Below are positions 1 to 8,873 of a stretch of DNA of 34,959 nt, piece after piece. A program made the translations under genes and the position numbers. Origin of the DNA: an uncultured Anaeromyxobacter sp. (lineage in GTDB: Bacteria; Myxococcota; Myxococcia; Myxococcales; Anaeromyxobacteraceae); the NCBI GenBank assembly GCA_903855945.1, contig CAIOAK010000154.1, positions 1 to 34,959 on the forward strand, read 5' to 3'. Position 1 is the stretch's first letter. Each line of letters starts with the position of its first letter. Under the pieces are notes generated by a model that worked only from the letters and a program-made list of their open reading frames with translations, did no database searches and was not told the DNA's origin.

Positions 1-126
1 CGGGTTCGTCTTGAGCGGGACCAGCTTGCCGTCGATGCGGAGCTGCGGCGGCGTGCCGGTGGTGATGTGGAGGTCGCTCGCCCCCTTCTCGACCATCGCC
101 TTGAGCAGCTGGTGGAGGTTGGCCAC
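1..126 (-). CDS. pilT: Type IV pilus retraction ATPase PilT, N-terminal fragment
   Basis: Only the first 42 codons are present; the gene runs off the left edge. Read from a GTG start, the peptide begins MANLHQLLKAMVEKGASDLH and continues with an ITTGTPPQLRIDGKLVPL-like segment, the typical opening of PilT-family secretion ATPases. PilT is a cytoplasmic hexameric ATPase that depolymerises the pilus and powers twitching motility. The start is 10 bp after the pilB stop and is preceded by a purine-rich AGGGAGA ribosome-binding site, so the two genes are probably cotranscribed. The pilB-pilT order matches the pil clusters of Myxococcota and other bacteria. Walker motifs lie outside the window, so the assignment rests on the N-terminus and the context. 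Confidence 0.88.
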   Translation of the reverse strand, partial: MANLHQLLKAMVEKGASDLHITTGTPPQLRIDGKLVPLKTNP

Positions 127-136
127 GTGGGTCTCC

Positions 137-1840
<1,704 letters not shown>

Positions 1841-1847
1841 GGCCTGG

Positions 1848-1877
1848 ACCGTAGCACCGCGTTCAAGGGACGGTCAA
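1848..1877 (-). promoter_or_regulatory. Predicted sigma70-type promoter of pilB
   Basis: On the minus strand, TTGACC (1877-1872) is separated by 18 bp from TACGGT (1853-1848). The pilB ATG follows after only 7 bp. The -35 element overlaps the ribF stop codon. Transcription would start at about the first base of pilB, giving a leaderless mRNA, which agrees with the lack of a ribosome-binding site. This is prediction from sequence only. Confidence 0.5.
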
Positions 1878-2893
1878 GAAACGCGCGGTCGCAACCCCTC
1901 GGAATTCGGCGCGGTTTCGGCGTTGGCTCCGCTCGCCCGCGCGAGGAGTTCGCGGGCGGCGACCACGTCGGCGGCGATCTGGGTCCGCAGCGCCTCGAGC
2001 GAGGGGAAGCGCCGCTCGGCCCGGATGCGCCCCACGAACTCCACCCGGATCCGCTCCCCGTACAGGTCGCTCCCGTCGTGGTGGAAGAGGTGGGCCTCGA
2101 GCCCCACCGGGCCGGCCTCCTCCACCGTGGGCTTCACCCCCAGGTTGCAGACCGCGTCCGAGGTGCGGGCCCCCTCCCCGTGCGCCACCCCGTCGGGGCG
2201 CAGCCCCACCCCGAGCCGGACCCGCGCCGCGTAGACCCCCAGTGCCGGCAGGAGCCCCTCCGGGCGGAGGTTGGCGGTGGCGAAGCCGATGGCCCTGCCG
2301 CGCCCCGCGCCCCTCTCCACCACCGCCTCGACGTCGTGGGGGCGGCCGAGGAGCACCGCCGCTGCCTCCACGTTCCCCTCCAGCAGGAACTCCCGCACCT
2401 TGGTGGAGCTGACGGTGAGGCCGTCGGCCGAGACGGGCTGGATCACCGAGAGGCCGATCCCGCAGGCGAGCAGCATCTCCCGCAGCGCGTCCACGCGGGC
2501 GCGTTCGTGACCCGCGGTGAAATCCCAGCCCACCACCACGTCGGAGGCGCCCAGGCGCGCGCACAGGTCGCGCTTCACGAAGTCCACCGCCGAGGTGGCC
2601 GCGTAGGGCATGTCGAAGGGCAGGACCACCGCCACGTCGATCCCCGCCTCCTCGAGCAGCTCCAGCTTGCGGGGGAGCGGCGTGAGCGTGGGCGGCGCCA
2701 TGCGGGGGCGCAGGACGCGGGCCGGGTGGGGATCGAAGGTGAGCGCCACGGAGGGGGTGCGGTGGGTGGCGGCCCGGGCCCGGGCGGTCTCGAGCAGGCG
2801 CCGGTGCCCCAGGTGGACGCCGTCGAAGTTGCCGATGGCGACCGCGCAGCCGCGCAACGACGAGGTTCCCTCGAGCCCCCGCAGCACCCTCAT
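1874..2893 (-). CDS. ribF: Bifunctional riboflavin kinase / FAD synthetase RibF
   Basis: This 339-residue protein phosphorylates riboflavin to FMN and then adenylylates FMN to FAD in the cytoplasm. The N-terminal nucleotidyltransferase domain carries GNFDGVHLGH at residues 21-30, the signature of the FAD synthetase half. The C-terminal ~130 residues form the flavokinase domain, with GRAIGFATANL, VCNLGVKPT and a LYGERIRVEFVGRIR segment. Length is normal for the family. The ATG start (MRVLRGLEG) overlaps the cdd stop as ATGA, so it is translationally coupled to the nucleoside-salvage genes upstream. An open frame continues further upstream, but it only shadows cdd. RibF in such a cluster is unusual but the assignment itself is secure. 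Confidence 0.95.
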   Translation of the reverse strand: MRVLRGLEGTSSLRGCAVAIGNFDGVHLGHRRLLETARARAATHRTPSVALTFDPHPARVLRPRMAPPTLTPLPRKLELLEEAGIDVAVVLPFDMPYAATSAVDFVKRDLCARLGASDVVVGWDFTAGHERARVDALREMLLACGIGLSVIQPVSADGLTVSSTKVREFLLEGNVEAAAVLLGRPHDVEAVVERGAGRGRAIGFATANLRPEGLLPALGVYAARVRLGVGLRPDGVAHGEGARTSDAVCNLGVKPTVEEAGPVGLEAHLFHHDGSDLYGERIRVEFVGRIRAERRFPSLEALRTQIAADVVAARELLARASGANAETAPNSEGLRPRVS

Positions 2894-3306
2894 CCCCGCC
2901 TCCGCTCCGGCGGGAGGGACCGGAAGGCCCGCGGGAGGAGCTCCCCCAGCGTGGTCTCGACCCGGGAGCCCCGCCCTCCGGAGAGGGTGACGGGCAGCCC
3001 GGGCCCCGCGAACTCGGCGAGGGTCTGCAGGCAGGCGCCGCAGGGGGGCGTGGGGGGGACGGTGTCGCTCGCCACCGCCACGGCGCCGAGATCCCGCGCG
3101 CCGGCCAGCACGGCCGCCACCACCGCCGCCCGCTCCGCACAGATGGTGAGGCCGTAGCTCGCGTTCTCCACGTTGGCCCCGGTGAAGGTCCGGCGTCCGG
3201 CACGGACCGCCGCGCCGACCCGGAACCCCGAGTACGGAGCCCAGGCGCGCAGGCGCGCCGCGCGTGCCTTGCCGACCAGCACGCCGTCCCTCCGCGCGCC
3301 GCTCAC
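2890..3306 (-). CDS. cdd: Cytidine deaminase
   Basis: This 138-residue homotetramer-type cytidine deaminase hydrolyses cytidine and deoxycytidine to uridine and deoxyuridine in pyrimidine salvage. The zinc site is complete: Cys56-Ala-Glu58 (CAERAA, with the catalytic glutamate) and Cys89/Cys92 in PCGAC. The upstream PYSGFRVGAA and GANVENASYG motifs bind substrate. Length matches short Bacillus-type enzymes. The start codon is GTG, overlapping the stop of the PilZ-like gene as GTGA, and its own stop overlaps the ribF ATG. Deoxyuridine or uridine made here can be cleaved by the pyrimidine-nucleoside phosphorylase encoded two genes upstream. Confidence 0.95.
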   Translation of the reverse strand: MSGARRDGVLVGKARAARLRAWAPYSGFRVGAAVRAGRRTFTGANVENASYGLTICAERAAVVAAVLAGARDLGAVAVASDTVPPTPPCGACLQTLAEFAGPGLPVTLSGGRGSRVETTLGELLPRAFRSLPPERRRG

Positions 3307-3596
3307 GCACCCTCCAGGAAGCGGGCCACCGCCGCCCGCGCCGGGGCGTCCAGCCCGTCGAGCCGAGCGTGGGCCACGAAGGTGTCGGCCTCCCGGTCCA
3401 CCCGGATCACCTCGCCCTCGGCCCGGACCTCGGCCGGGGCTCCGGGGAGGAGGAAGCGCAGCTCCAGCCGGCGGGCCGGAGGGTGACTCATGGTGAAATG
3501 GATCCCCTCGGCGTCGAGCCGGCCCCGCCAGGGCTCGAAGGAGCCGCCGGCGGCGGGGTCGCGCACGTGCACGACGAGCCGGCGGCCGGGCGTCAC
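3303..3596 (-). CDS. Small PilZ-like domain protein
   Basis: This 97-residue protein resembles a single PilZ domain in its hydrophobic pattern: a RGRLDAEGIHF strand-turn, then LELRFLLPGAPAEVRAEGEVI, a basic strand IRVDREADTFVAHARLDGLDA, and a final helix ARAAVARFLEGA. PilZ domains bind c-di-GMP through RxxxR and D/NxSxxG. Here the second motif is degenerate (LDAEG, no serine) and the first is unclear, so nucleotide binding is doubtful. The GTG start overlaps the purine-nucleoside phosphorylase stop (GTGA), and its stop overlaps the cdd start. The position inside a nucleoside-salvage operon is odd for a PilZ protein, although pilB lies downstream on the same strand. Family call is moderate; function is unknown. 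Confidence 0.68.
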   Translation of the reverse strand: MTPGRRLVVHVRDPAAGGSFEPWRGRLDAEGIHFTMSHPPARRLELRFLLPGAPAEVRAEGEVIRVDREADTFVAHARLDGLDAPARAAVARFLEGA

Positions 3597-4426
3597 CGTG
3601 CCGCCTCCGCCAGCCAGGAGGAGAGGAGCCGCGCGATCTGCTCGTGGGCCGCGACGCCCGCCGCGAGCACGTCGTCGTGGAGCGTGGGGCCCGACCCGTT
3701 CCCGGCGGTCGCGTTGGTCACGAGCGCCAGCGCCGCCACGCGGAGCCCGGCGTGGCGCGCCGCGATCACCTCGAGCACGGTGGACATGCCGACCATGTCG
3801 GCCCCCAGGGTCCGCAGCATCCGGACCTCGGCCGGCGTCTCGTAGCTGGGGCCGGCCAGCCCCGCGTAGACGCCCTTCGCGATCGGGATCCCGAGCTCGG
3901 CCGCGCAGGCGTCGAGGGCGGCGCCCAGGCGCGCGTCGTAGGGCTCGCTCATGTCGGGGAACCGCTTCCCGATCCGCTCGTCGTTGGGGCCGATGAGCGG
4001 GTTCGTCCCCGTGAGGTTGAGGTGGTCGTGGATGCGGACGAGCTGCCCGGGAACGAGCTGCGGGTTCACGGCGCCGGCGGCGCAGGTGAGGAGCATGGAG
4101 TGCACCCCGAACCACCCGAGCAACCGGACGCCGAAGGTCACCTCCTCCGGGGAGGCTCCCTCGTAGAGGTGGACGCGCCCCTGCAGGACCGCCACCGGCA
4201 CCCCTCCCAGGTTCCCCACCACGAGCCGCCCCGCGTGGCCGGCGACCGTGGGGACGGGAAACTCGGGGATCTCCTGGAACGGGATGACGACGCGCTTCTC
4301 GACCTTGTCGGCCAGCGCGCCCATTCCCGACCCCAGGACGAGCCCCACGCTGGGGCGGTGCTCGGTCCGCCCCCGGACCCAGGCGCGGGCGTAGTCCAGG
4401 CGGGTGTGCAGGTCGGGCTTCTTCAT
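3593..4426 (-). CDS. punA: Purine-nucleoside phosphorylase (trimeric family)
   Basis: This 277-residue cytoplasmic enzyme cleaves inosine, guanosine or their deoxy forms with phosphate to give the base and (deoxy)ribose-1-phosphate. Family motifs are in place: VLGSGMG at residues 30-36, GHAGRLVVG at 63-71, LQGRVHLYEG at 81-90, then NLTGTNPLIG, SYETPAEVRMLRTLGADMVGMS and LVTNATAG. These mark the low-molecular-mass (PNP/MTAP) family rather than hexameric DeoD. The Asn in TNATAG suggests 6-oxopurine specificity. The ATG overlaps the upstream phosphorylase stop (ATGA) and has a GGAGG site. Xanthosine or methylthioadenosine activity cannot be excluded. Confidence 0.93.
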   Translation of the reverse strand: MKKPDLHTRLDYARAWVRGRTEHRPSVGLVLGSGMGALADKVEKRVVIPFQEIPEFPVPTVAGHAGRLVVGNLGGVPVAVLQGRVHLYEGASPEEVTFGVRLLGWFGVHSMLLTCAAGAVNPQLVPGQLVRIHDHLNLTGTNPLIGPNDERIGKRFPDMSEPYDARLGAALDACAAELGIPIAKGVYAGLAGPSYETPAEVRMLRTLGADMVGMSTVLEVIAARHAGLRVAALALVTNATAGNGSGPTLHDDVLAAGVAAHEQIARLLSSWLAEAAR

Positions 4427-5745
4427 GTCTCCACCTCCTCGATCCGTTGCAGGACGAGCGGCCCCGGCGACGCCGGGCCGGCTCCGATCCGCCAGGCCGC
4501 CCGCAGCCGCGCGGCCACCGCCTCCGGTGGCTCGAGCGGCCGCTCGCCCAGGTGCATGGAGGCGATCGACTCGCCCCGCTCGACCCGGTCTCCCACCTTC
4601 TTGCGCACCTCGAGCCCGGCGGCCGGATCCACCGCGTCCTCGATCCGGGACCGCCCCGCCCCGAGCGCCATGGCGGCGAGCCCCACCGCCTCGGCGTCGA
4701 TGGCCTCCACCACGCCGCCCGCCGTCGCGGCCACCTCGACCACCCGCGCCGCCCGGGGGAGCCGGTCGGGGTCGTGGAGCACCCGCGCGTCGCCTCCCTG
4801 GGCCTCGACGATCTCGACGAGCTTGCGGAACCCCCGCCCGTCCAGGATGGCCTGCTCGATCCGGGCCCGCGCCTCCGGCACCGTCGCCGCCACCCCGCCG
4901 AGCTGGAGCATCTCCGCGCCGAGCTGCACGGTGAGCTCGCGCAGGTCGGCCGGCCCCTGCCCCCGCAGGAGCTCCAGGATCTCTTTCACTTCCAGTGAAT
5001 TTCCCACCGCCCGGCCCAGCGGCTGGTCCATGTCGGTGACCAGCGCCGCCACGTCCTTCCCCATCCCGCGCCCCAGACGCACCAGCGTGCGCGCCAGCGC
5101 CAGCGCGTCGGGCAGCCGCTTCATGAAGGCGCCGCTGCCCACCTTCACGTCGAGGACCAGGCCGTCGATCCCCTCGGCCAGCTTCTTCGACAGGATGGAG
5201 CTGGCGATGAGCGGGATCGACTCGACGGTGGCGGTGAGATCGCGGAGCGCGTAGAGCTTGCGGTCCGCCGGGGCGATGCGGTCGGTCTGGCCGACGAGGC
5301 AGGCGCCCACCGAGGCCACGATCTCGCGGAAGCGCGCCACCGGGAGGCGCACGTCGAAGCCGGGGATCGACTCGAGCTTGTCGAGGGTTCCGCCGGTGTG
5401 GCCGAGCCCCCGGCCGCTCACCATGGGCACCTTGACCCCGCAGGCGGCCACGAGCGGCGCGAGGGCGAGGGAGGTCTTGTCCCCCACTCCGCCGGTGGAG
5501 TGCTTGTCGATCTTGGGGCCCGGGATGTCGGAGAGGTCGAGGACGTCGCCGGAGTGGAGCATGGCGGAGGTGAGCGCCTGCAGCTCCGGCTCGCTCATTC
5601 CCCGGAAGAAGACCGCCATGCAGAAGGCGGCCATCTGGTAGTCGGGGACCTCCCCTTGCGCGTAGCGGGTCACCAGCTCGGCGATGGCCTCGGGCGGGAT
5701 GGGGCGCCCGTCTCGCTTCCGGTGGATGATCTCGTACGGGCGCAC
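4423..5745 (-). CDS. deoA: Pyrimidine-nucleoside (thymidine) phosphorylase
   Basis: This 440-residue enzyme of the thymidine/pyrimidine-nucleoside phosphorylase family splits pyrimidine nucleosides with phosphate. It shows the conserved KHSTGGVGDK loop at residues 81-90 (phosphate site), VPMVSGRGLGHTGGTLDKLESI, and a C-terminal domain with VGDRVERGESIASMHLGE. The GTG start gives MRPYEIIHRKRDG, the usual N-terminus, and length is standard. It is the first gene of the coupled salvage cluster, followed by punA, the PilZ-like gene, cdd and ribF. It contains one exact copy of the TTCAC-N5-GTGAA palindrome (4985-4999), where codons AAT, TCA, GAA and AAA break an otherwise G/C-ending pattern. Confidence 0.94.
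   Translation of the reverse strand: MRPYEIIHRKRDGRPIPPEAIAELVTRYAQGEVPDYQMAAFCMAVFFRGMSEPELQALTSAMLHSGDVLDLSDIPGPKIDKHSTGGVGDKTSLALAPLVAACGVKVPMVSGRGLGHTGGTLDKLESIPGFDVRLPVARFREIVASVGACLVGQTDRIAPADRKLYALRDLTATVESIPLIASSILSKKLAEGIDGLVLDVKVGSGAFMKRLPDALALARTLVRLGRGMGKDVAALVTDMDQPLGRAVGNSLEVKEILELLRGQGPADLRELTVQLGAEMLQLGGVAATVPEARARIEQAILDGRGFRKLVEIVEAQGGDARVLHDPDRLPRAARVVEVAATAGGVVEAIDAEAVGLAAMALGAGRSRIEDAVDPAAGLEVRKKVGDRVERGESIASMHLGERPLEPPEAVAARLRAAWRIGAGPASPGPLVLQRIEEVET
4985..4999. repeat. TTCAC-N5-GTGAA palindrome, copy 1 (exact)
   Basis: TTCACTTCCAGTGAA within deoA. The inverted arms TTCACT/AGTGAA are perfect with a 3-bp centre. On the coding strand the site is read as codons T|TCA|CTG|GAA|GTG|AA. 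Confidence 0.7.
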
Positions 5746-5795
5746 CCGTAACGGCTAGCACACGCTCCGGGGTGCGGCAAACGGAGCACGCGGCT

Positions 5796-7448
5796 TCAGT
5801 AGGGGCGCCGCGGGCAGGCGGCGGCCGGGGTGTTGCCGTTGCACGTGCCCGGCGTCCCGGGTGCGACGAGGGCGCAGGCGAAGCTGGCCGTGACGTCCTC
5901 CCCTCCCGGCTGGATCCGCTCCACCGACCGACCGGTGCAGCGCAGCGACGGGGCTGCCCATCCGAATCCCGCCACGACCGCTCCCGTGGCCGACTCGAGC
6001 GCCAGGGCCGGTGCCTGGTCGTCGGCGAGGCCGCCCAGGAGCGAGGTGCTGCCGCAGGTGAAGAGGGTCACGCCGGCCGGGAGCGTGTACCGGCCGTCCC
6101 AGCTGCCGCCGACGAGCAGGCCGTGCCCGCCCGCGGGCAGCAGGCCGTTCCTCGGCTCGATGGTGCAGCGGGTCACCGTTCCGCTGGTGGTCCGCTTGGC
6201 GAGACGGAAGCCGGTGAGGTCGGCGTCGCCCGAGCCCAGGTTGGCGAGCTCGGCGTACTCCCCGCCGGCCTGGGGCGAGACGGCGGCGGCGAGCACCTCG
6301 GTCAGGACGACCCGCGCCACCGGCGTCCCGGTGGTGGCGGTCACCCAGGTCGCGGGGGTGGAGGCGTTGCCCGCCAGGTCCTCGGCGAGGAGCCGGACCC
6401 GCACGCGCCGCCCTGGGCAGAGCCCGGTGGCCGTGGCCGTGACCGGGCACCGGGTGACGGCCCCGCACGGATCGCTGCCCGGGCAGGGGACGAAATCACC
6501 CCACCCGACGAGCGTCGCGGGCGGTTCGGGGACGGTCCCGCAGGCCTCGCCGGACTGTTCGGCGGCCACCTCGATGGCGACCCGGGAGAGCTCGGACGAC
6601 TCGGCCGTCACGGTGAGGGTCGTGTCGGTCGTGGCCACGCGGAACGAGGCGGGATCGATCACCGGGGCGCTCACGTCCCGGCAGGCGGAGACGGCGATGG
6701 CGGGAAGCTCCGGGGGGCGGTTGCCGCCCGCGTCGTGGACGGCGTCGAGCGCCGGCGCGAGCGGGCCGATGGGGAGCGTGCCCTCGAGCGCGAGGGCGAG
6801 GATGTCGGCGGCGACCGCGCGGGGGGTGCCCGCGACGCTGTTCACTTTTAGTGTACCCGTGACTGGCTCCGAGAATCCCACCCGGATCTCCTTCAGGTTC
6901 TGGGGCACCGGCCCGTGGGGCGGGGCGATCCAGCGGGCGGCGGGCGGGACCCGGTCGGGCATGGGGCCGGTGCGGAAGGTGGTGGCGAAGGCGCGCTTCC
7001 GCCCGGTGGGGTCGAGGACCGCCTTGCCGCTGACGCTCCGGATCCCGGTGCCCACCACGATGGCGTATCCGGCGAGGGGCAGGAGCGGTGTCTCGGGCGT
7101 GACCGCCGCCGCCAGCCCTCCGACGTCCAGGACCACCCGGGCGGGGACGATGGCCGCTCCGGGCGGGATGCCGGTGTCGGAGCCCGCCGCCGTGGCGACC
7201 GACTTCGCGTCGGCGTCGGTGGCGAGGGCCACGAAGCGCCCGTCCTCGACGCCGGAGGGGTCGATGGGCTCGCTGAAGCGAACCTGGATGCCCGGGAGGT
7301 CGGGGACCACCCCGTCCCCCTCGGGAACGACGGTGAGCACGCGGGGCGCGTCGTCCGGCTCGGACGGCGTGCAGGCGAGAATGGACAGGGCAGCCGGGAC
7401 GGCCAGCACGGCGAGCACGACCCGGGGGAACGAAGCGTCTCTCCTCAT
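5796..7448 (-). CDS. Secreted lipoprotein with Ig-like and lamin-tail-like domains
   Basis: This 550-residue protein has a signal peptide ending in a lipobox (LSILAC, lipidated Cys26), so it is probably anchored in the outer or inner membrane facing the periplasm or surface. Residues ~35-150 look like a bacterial Ig-like domain (VLTVVPEGDGVV...IQVRFSEPIDPS), and a second similar unit starts at WIAPPHGPVPQNLKEIRVGFSEPV. The C-terminal ~135 residues, starting VVLTEVLAAAVSPQAGGEYAEL and running through NLGSGDADLTGFRL, resemble a lamin-tail domain. Paired cysteines suggest disulfides. The ATG overlaps the upstream gene stop (ATGA), so the two are coupled. A one-mismatch palindrome copy lies at 6841-6855. 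The exact role is unknown. Confidence 0.82.
   Translation of the reverse strand: MRRDASFPRVVLAVLAVPAALSILACTPSEPDDAPRVLTVVPEGDGVVPDLPGIQVRFSEPIDPSGVEDGRFVALATDADAKSVATAAGSDTGIPPGAAIVPARVVLDVGGLAAAVTPETPLLPLAGYAIVVGTGIRSVSGKAVLDPTGRKRAFATTFRTGPMPDRVPPAARWIAPPHGPVPQNLKEIRVGFSEPVTGTLKVNSVAGTPRAVAADILALALEGTLPIGPLAPALDAVHDAGGNRPPELPAIAVSACRDVSAPVIDPASFRVATTDTTLTVTAESSELSRVAIEVAAEQSGEACGTVPEPPATLVGWGDFVPCPGSDPCGAVTRCPVTATATGLCPGRRVRVRLLAEDLAGNASTPATWVTATTGTPVARVVLTEVLAAAVSPQAGGEYAELANLGSGDADLTGFRLAKRTTSGTVTRCTIEPRNGLLPAGGHGLLVGGSWDGRYTLPAGVTLFTCGSTSLLGGLADDQAPALALESATGAVVAGFGWAAPSLRCTGRSVERIQPGGEDVTASFACALVAPGTPGTCNGNTPAAACPRRPY
6841..6855. repeat. TTCAC-N5-GTGAA palindrome, copy 2 (one mismatch)
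   Basis: TTCACTTTTAGTGTA within the lipoprotein gene. The right arm ends GTGTA instead of GTGAA. On the coding strand it supplies the rare codons ACA, CTA and AAA in the same reading phase as copies 1, 3, 5 and 6. Confidence 0.5.
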
Positions 7449-8104
7449 GACTTCCTCCTTCCGGAGAAGAGTCCTCCGGTGAGCTCGTCGAGCTCTGCGG
7501 TGATCTCCTCGACCTGGTTCTCCCGATCGACCCGGCCCACCGCCTCGCGCGGCGGCTCGAGCGCCAGCTGCGCGAGCAGCTTGCGCCGCTGGTAGTAGAG
7601 CTTGGTGGCCCGGTGAACCCGCGCCTCGCGCCGGTCGATGAGGCGGGAGGCGGTCCAGGCGGCCGCGGGCTCGTCCCGGGAGAAGACGAGCTGGTCGAGC
7701 TCCCAGCTGAGCCGCGCCCCGAACTGGGTGGTGGGGCTGAGGCGCAGGTAGTCCGACTCGACCGTGCCGGTCACCCCGATGACCCGGGTGTCGTGCTCGC
7801 TGCGGCTCCCCTCGATGGTGACCTTGGGAAGCCAGTGGGCGCTGCGGGGCCGGGCCACCCAGGCGCGGAGCCGGTCGGGGTCGATGCCGTCGTGGTCGGC
7901 GGCGGCGCGCTGCACCTCGGAGATGGGCGGATCCGCGGCGGCGAGCGCCGAGAGGATCCGGCGGCTCTCCGCGCGCGCCACGGCGACGGCGTCGAAGGCG
8001 GGCGGAGCCGGGTCCAGCGTGGCCACGGCGGGAGGCGAGGCGGGCGGCGCGCCCCTGGATGCGGCGGGCGGCGCGGCGAGGAGGAGGCAGAGGATCGGGA
8101 GCAC
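7445..8104 (-). CDS. Secreted protein of unknown function
   Basis: This 219-residue protein starts at GTG with a signal peptide (MLPILCLLLAAPPAASRG) followed by a proline/alanine-rich stretch. The mature part has a helical segment (VAVARAESRRILSALAAAD), a strand-rich centre (WLPKVTIEGSRSEHD...TGTVESDYLRLSPTTQFGARLSWELDQLVF) and a basic, glutamate-rich helical C-terminus (REARVHRATKLYYQRRKLLAQL). The centre and tail resemble the periplasmic part of an outer-membrane or TolC-type protein, but I do not recognise the family. It overlaps the lipoprotein gene by 4 bp, so the two proteins may act together. Upstream lies 176 bp of divergent, non-coding sequence shared with the DUF4337-like gene, with no clear promoter that I can name. 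Confidence 0.72.
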   Translation of the reverse strand: MLPILCLLLAAPPAASRGAPPASPPAVATLDPAPPAFDAVAVARAESRRILSALAAADPPISEVQRAAADHDGIDPDRLRAWVARPRSAHWLPKVTIEGSRSEHDTRVIGVTGTVESDYLRLSPTTQFGARLSWELDQLVFSRDEPAAAWTASRLIDRREARVHRATKLYYQRRKLLAQLALEPPREAVGRVDRENQVEEITAELDELTGGLFSGRRKS

Positions 8105-8280
8105 GCTCCGGGACGGAGCACGGCGCGGGCCAGGCCCAGGGCGCGATGGCGGCTCGGGTTCCTCCCTCCGGGGCGGGCGCGCCGCGTACCAGGGGACGCG
8201 CCCCGGACCCCCTCGAAACTCTTGATGGGGACCTTCCGTCGAGCGATCTTCCTCCTCTCAACCCTCTACGGGAGGCGGAC

Positions 8281-8805
8281 GTGGCGGAACAGAAGGAGAA
8301 GTGGATCCAGTGGGTGGCGCTCACGACGACCGTGCTCGCGGTCTGCGCGGCCATCAGCTCGCTGAAGGGCGGTGGATTCTCCACCCAGGTGCAGCTCAAG
8401 AACACGCAGGAGGCGAACCGCTGGGCCTTCTACCAGTCGAAGAGCCTGAAGCAGAACCTGGCCGAGCTGGAGCGGGAGGAGATGGCGGTCCTCGCCCTGG
8501 AGGCGCGCACGCCGGAGGGGAAGGCCCAGGCGGAGCGGTCGCTCGCGCGGGCCAGCGCCGAGGCGCAGCGCTACGAGAGGGAGAAGTCGGAGATCAAGGT
8601 GGAGGCGGAGAAGCTGGGCGCGGAGCAGGCCGAGCTGAAGCGGCACGGCGGGTCATTTGGACTCGCGGTGATGCTCCTCCAGATCGCCATCATGATGTCG
8701 TCGGTGGGCGCGCTCATCCGCAAGCCGATGATGTGGTACGCCGGGCTGCTCTTCGGTCTGGTCGGCCTCGTCTACATGGCGGCCGGGTTCAGGGGGTTGA
8801 TGTAG
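8281..8805 (+). CDS. DUF4337-like membrane protein
   Basis: This 174-residue protein has a membrane segment near the N-terminus (WIQWVALTTTVLAVCAAISSL), a long charged helix predicted to be coiled coil (about residues 35-118, LAELEREEMAVLALEARTPEGKAQAERSL and beyond), and two further membrane segments at the C-terminus (FGLAVMLLQIAIMMSSVGALI and MWYAGLLFGLVGLVYMAAGF). This layout and the QEANRWAFYQSKSLKQN segment match DUF4337, a family of unknown function. The start is GTG, chosen because a GGGAGG site lies just upstream and the peptide MAEQKEKWIQW fits the family; an open frame upstream lacks such a site. It stands alone on the plus strand. Confidence 0.82.
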   Translation: MAEQKEKWIQWVALTTTVLAVCAAISSLKGGGFSTQVQLKNTQEANRWAFYQSKSLKQNLAELEREEMAVLALEARTPEGKAQAERSLARASAEAQRYEREKSEIKVEAEKLGAEQAELKRHGGSFGLAVMLLQIAIMMSSVGALIRKPMMWYAGLLFGLVGLVYMAAGFRGLM

Positions 8806-8835
8806 GGGCGCATCCCGCGCCCGGGGTGGCCCGGA

Positions 8836-8873
8836 ATTCGCATGACGCAGTGGTTTCATGAACGCATGCGAAT
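8836..8873. repeat. 9-bp inverted repeat around the HNH gene start
   Basis: ATTCGCATG (8836-8844) and CATGCGAAT (8865-8873) are perfect inverted copies separated by 20 bp. The HNH start codon (8858-8860) lies in the spacer. It could be an operator or an mRNA hairpin that hides the start. Confidence 0.5.
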
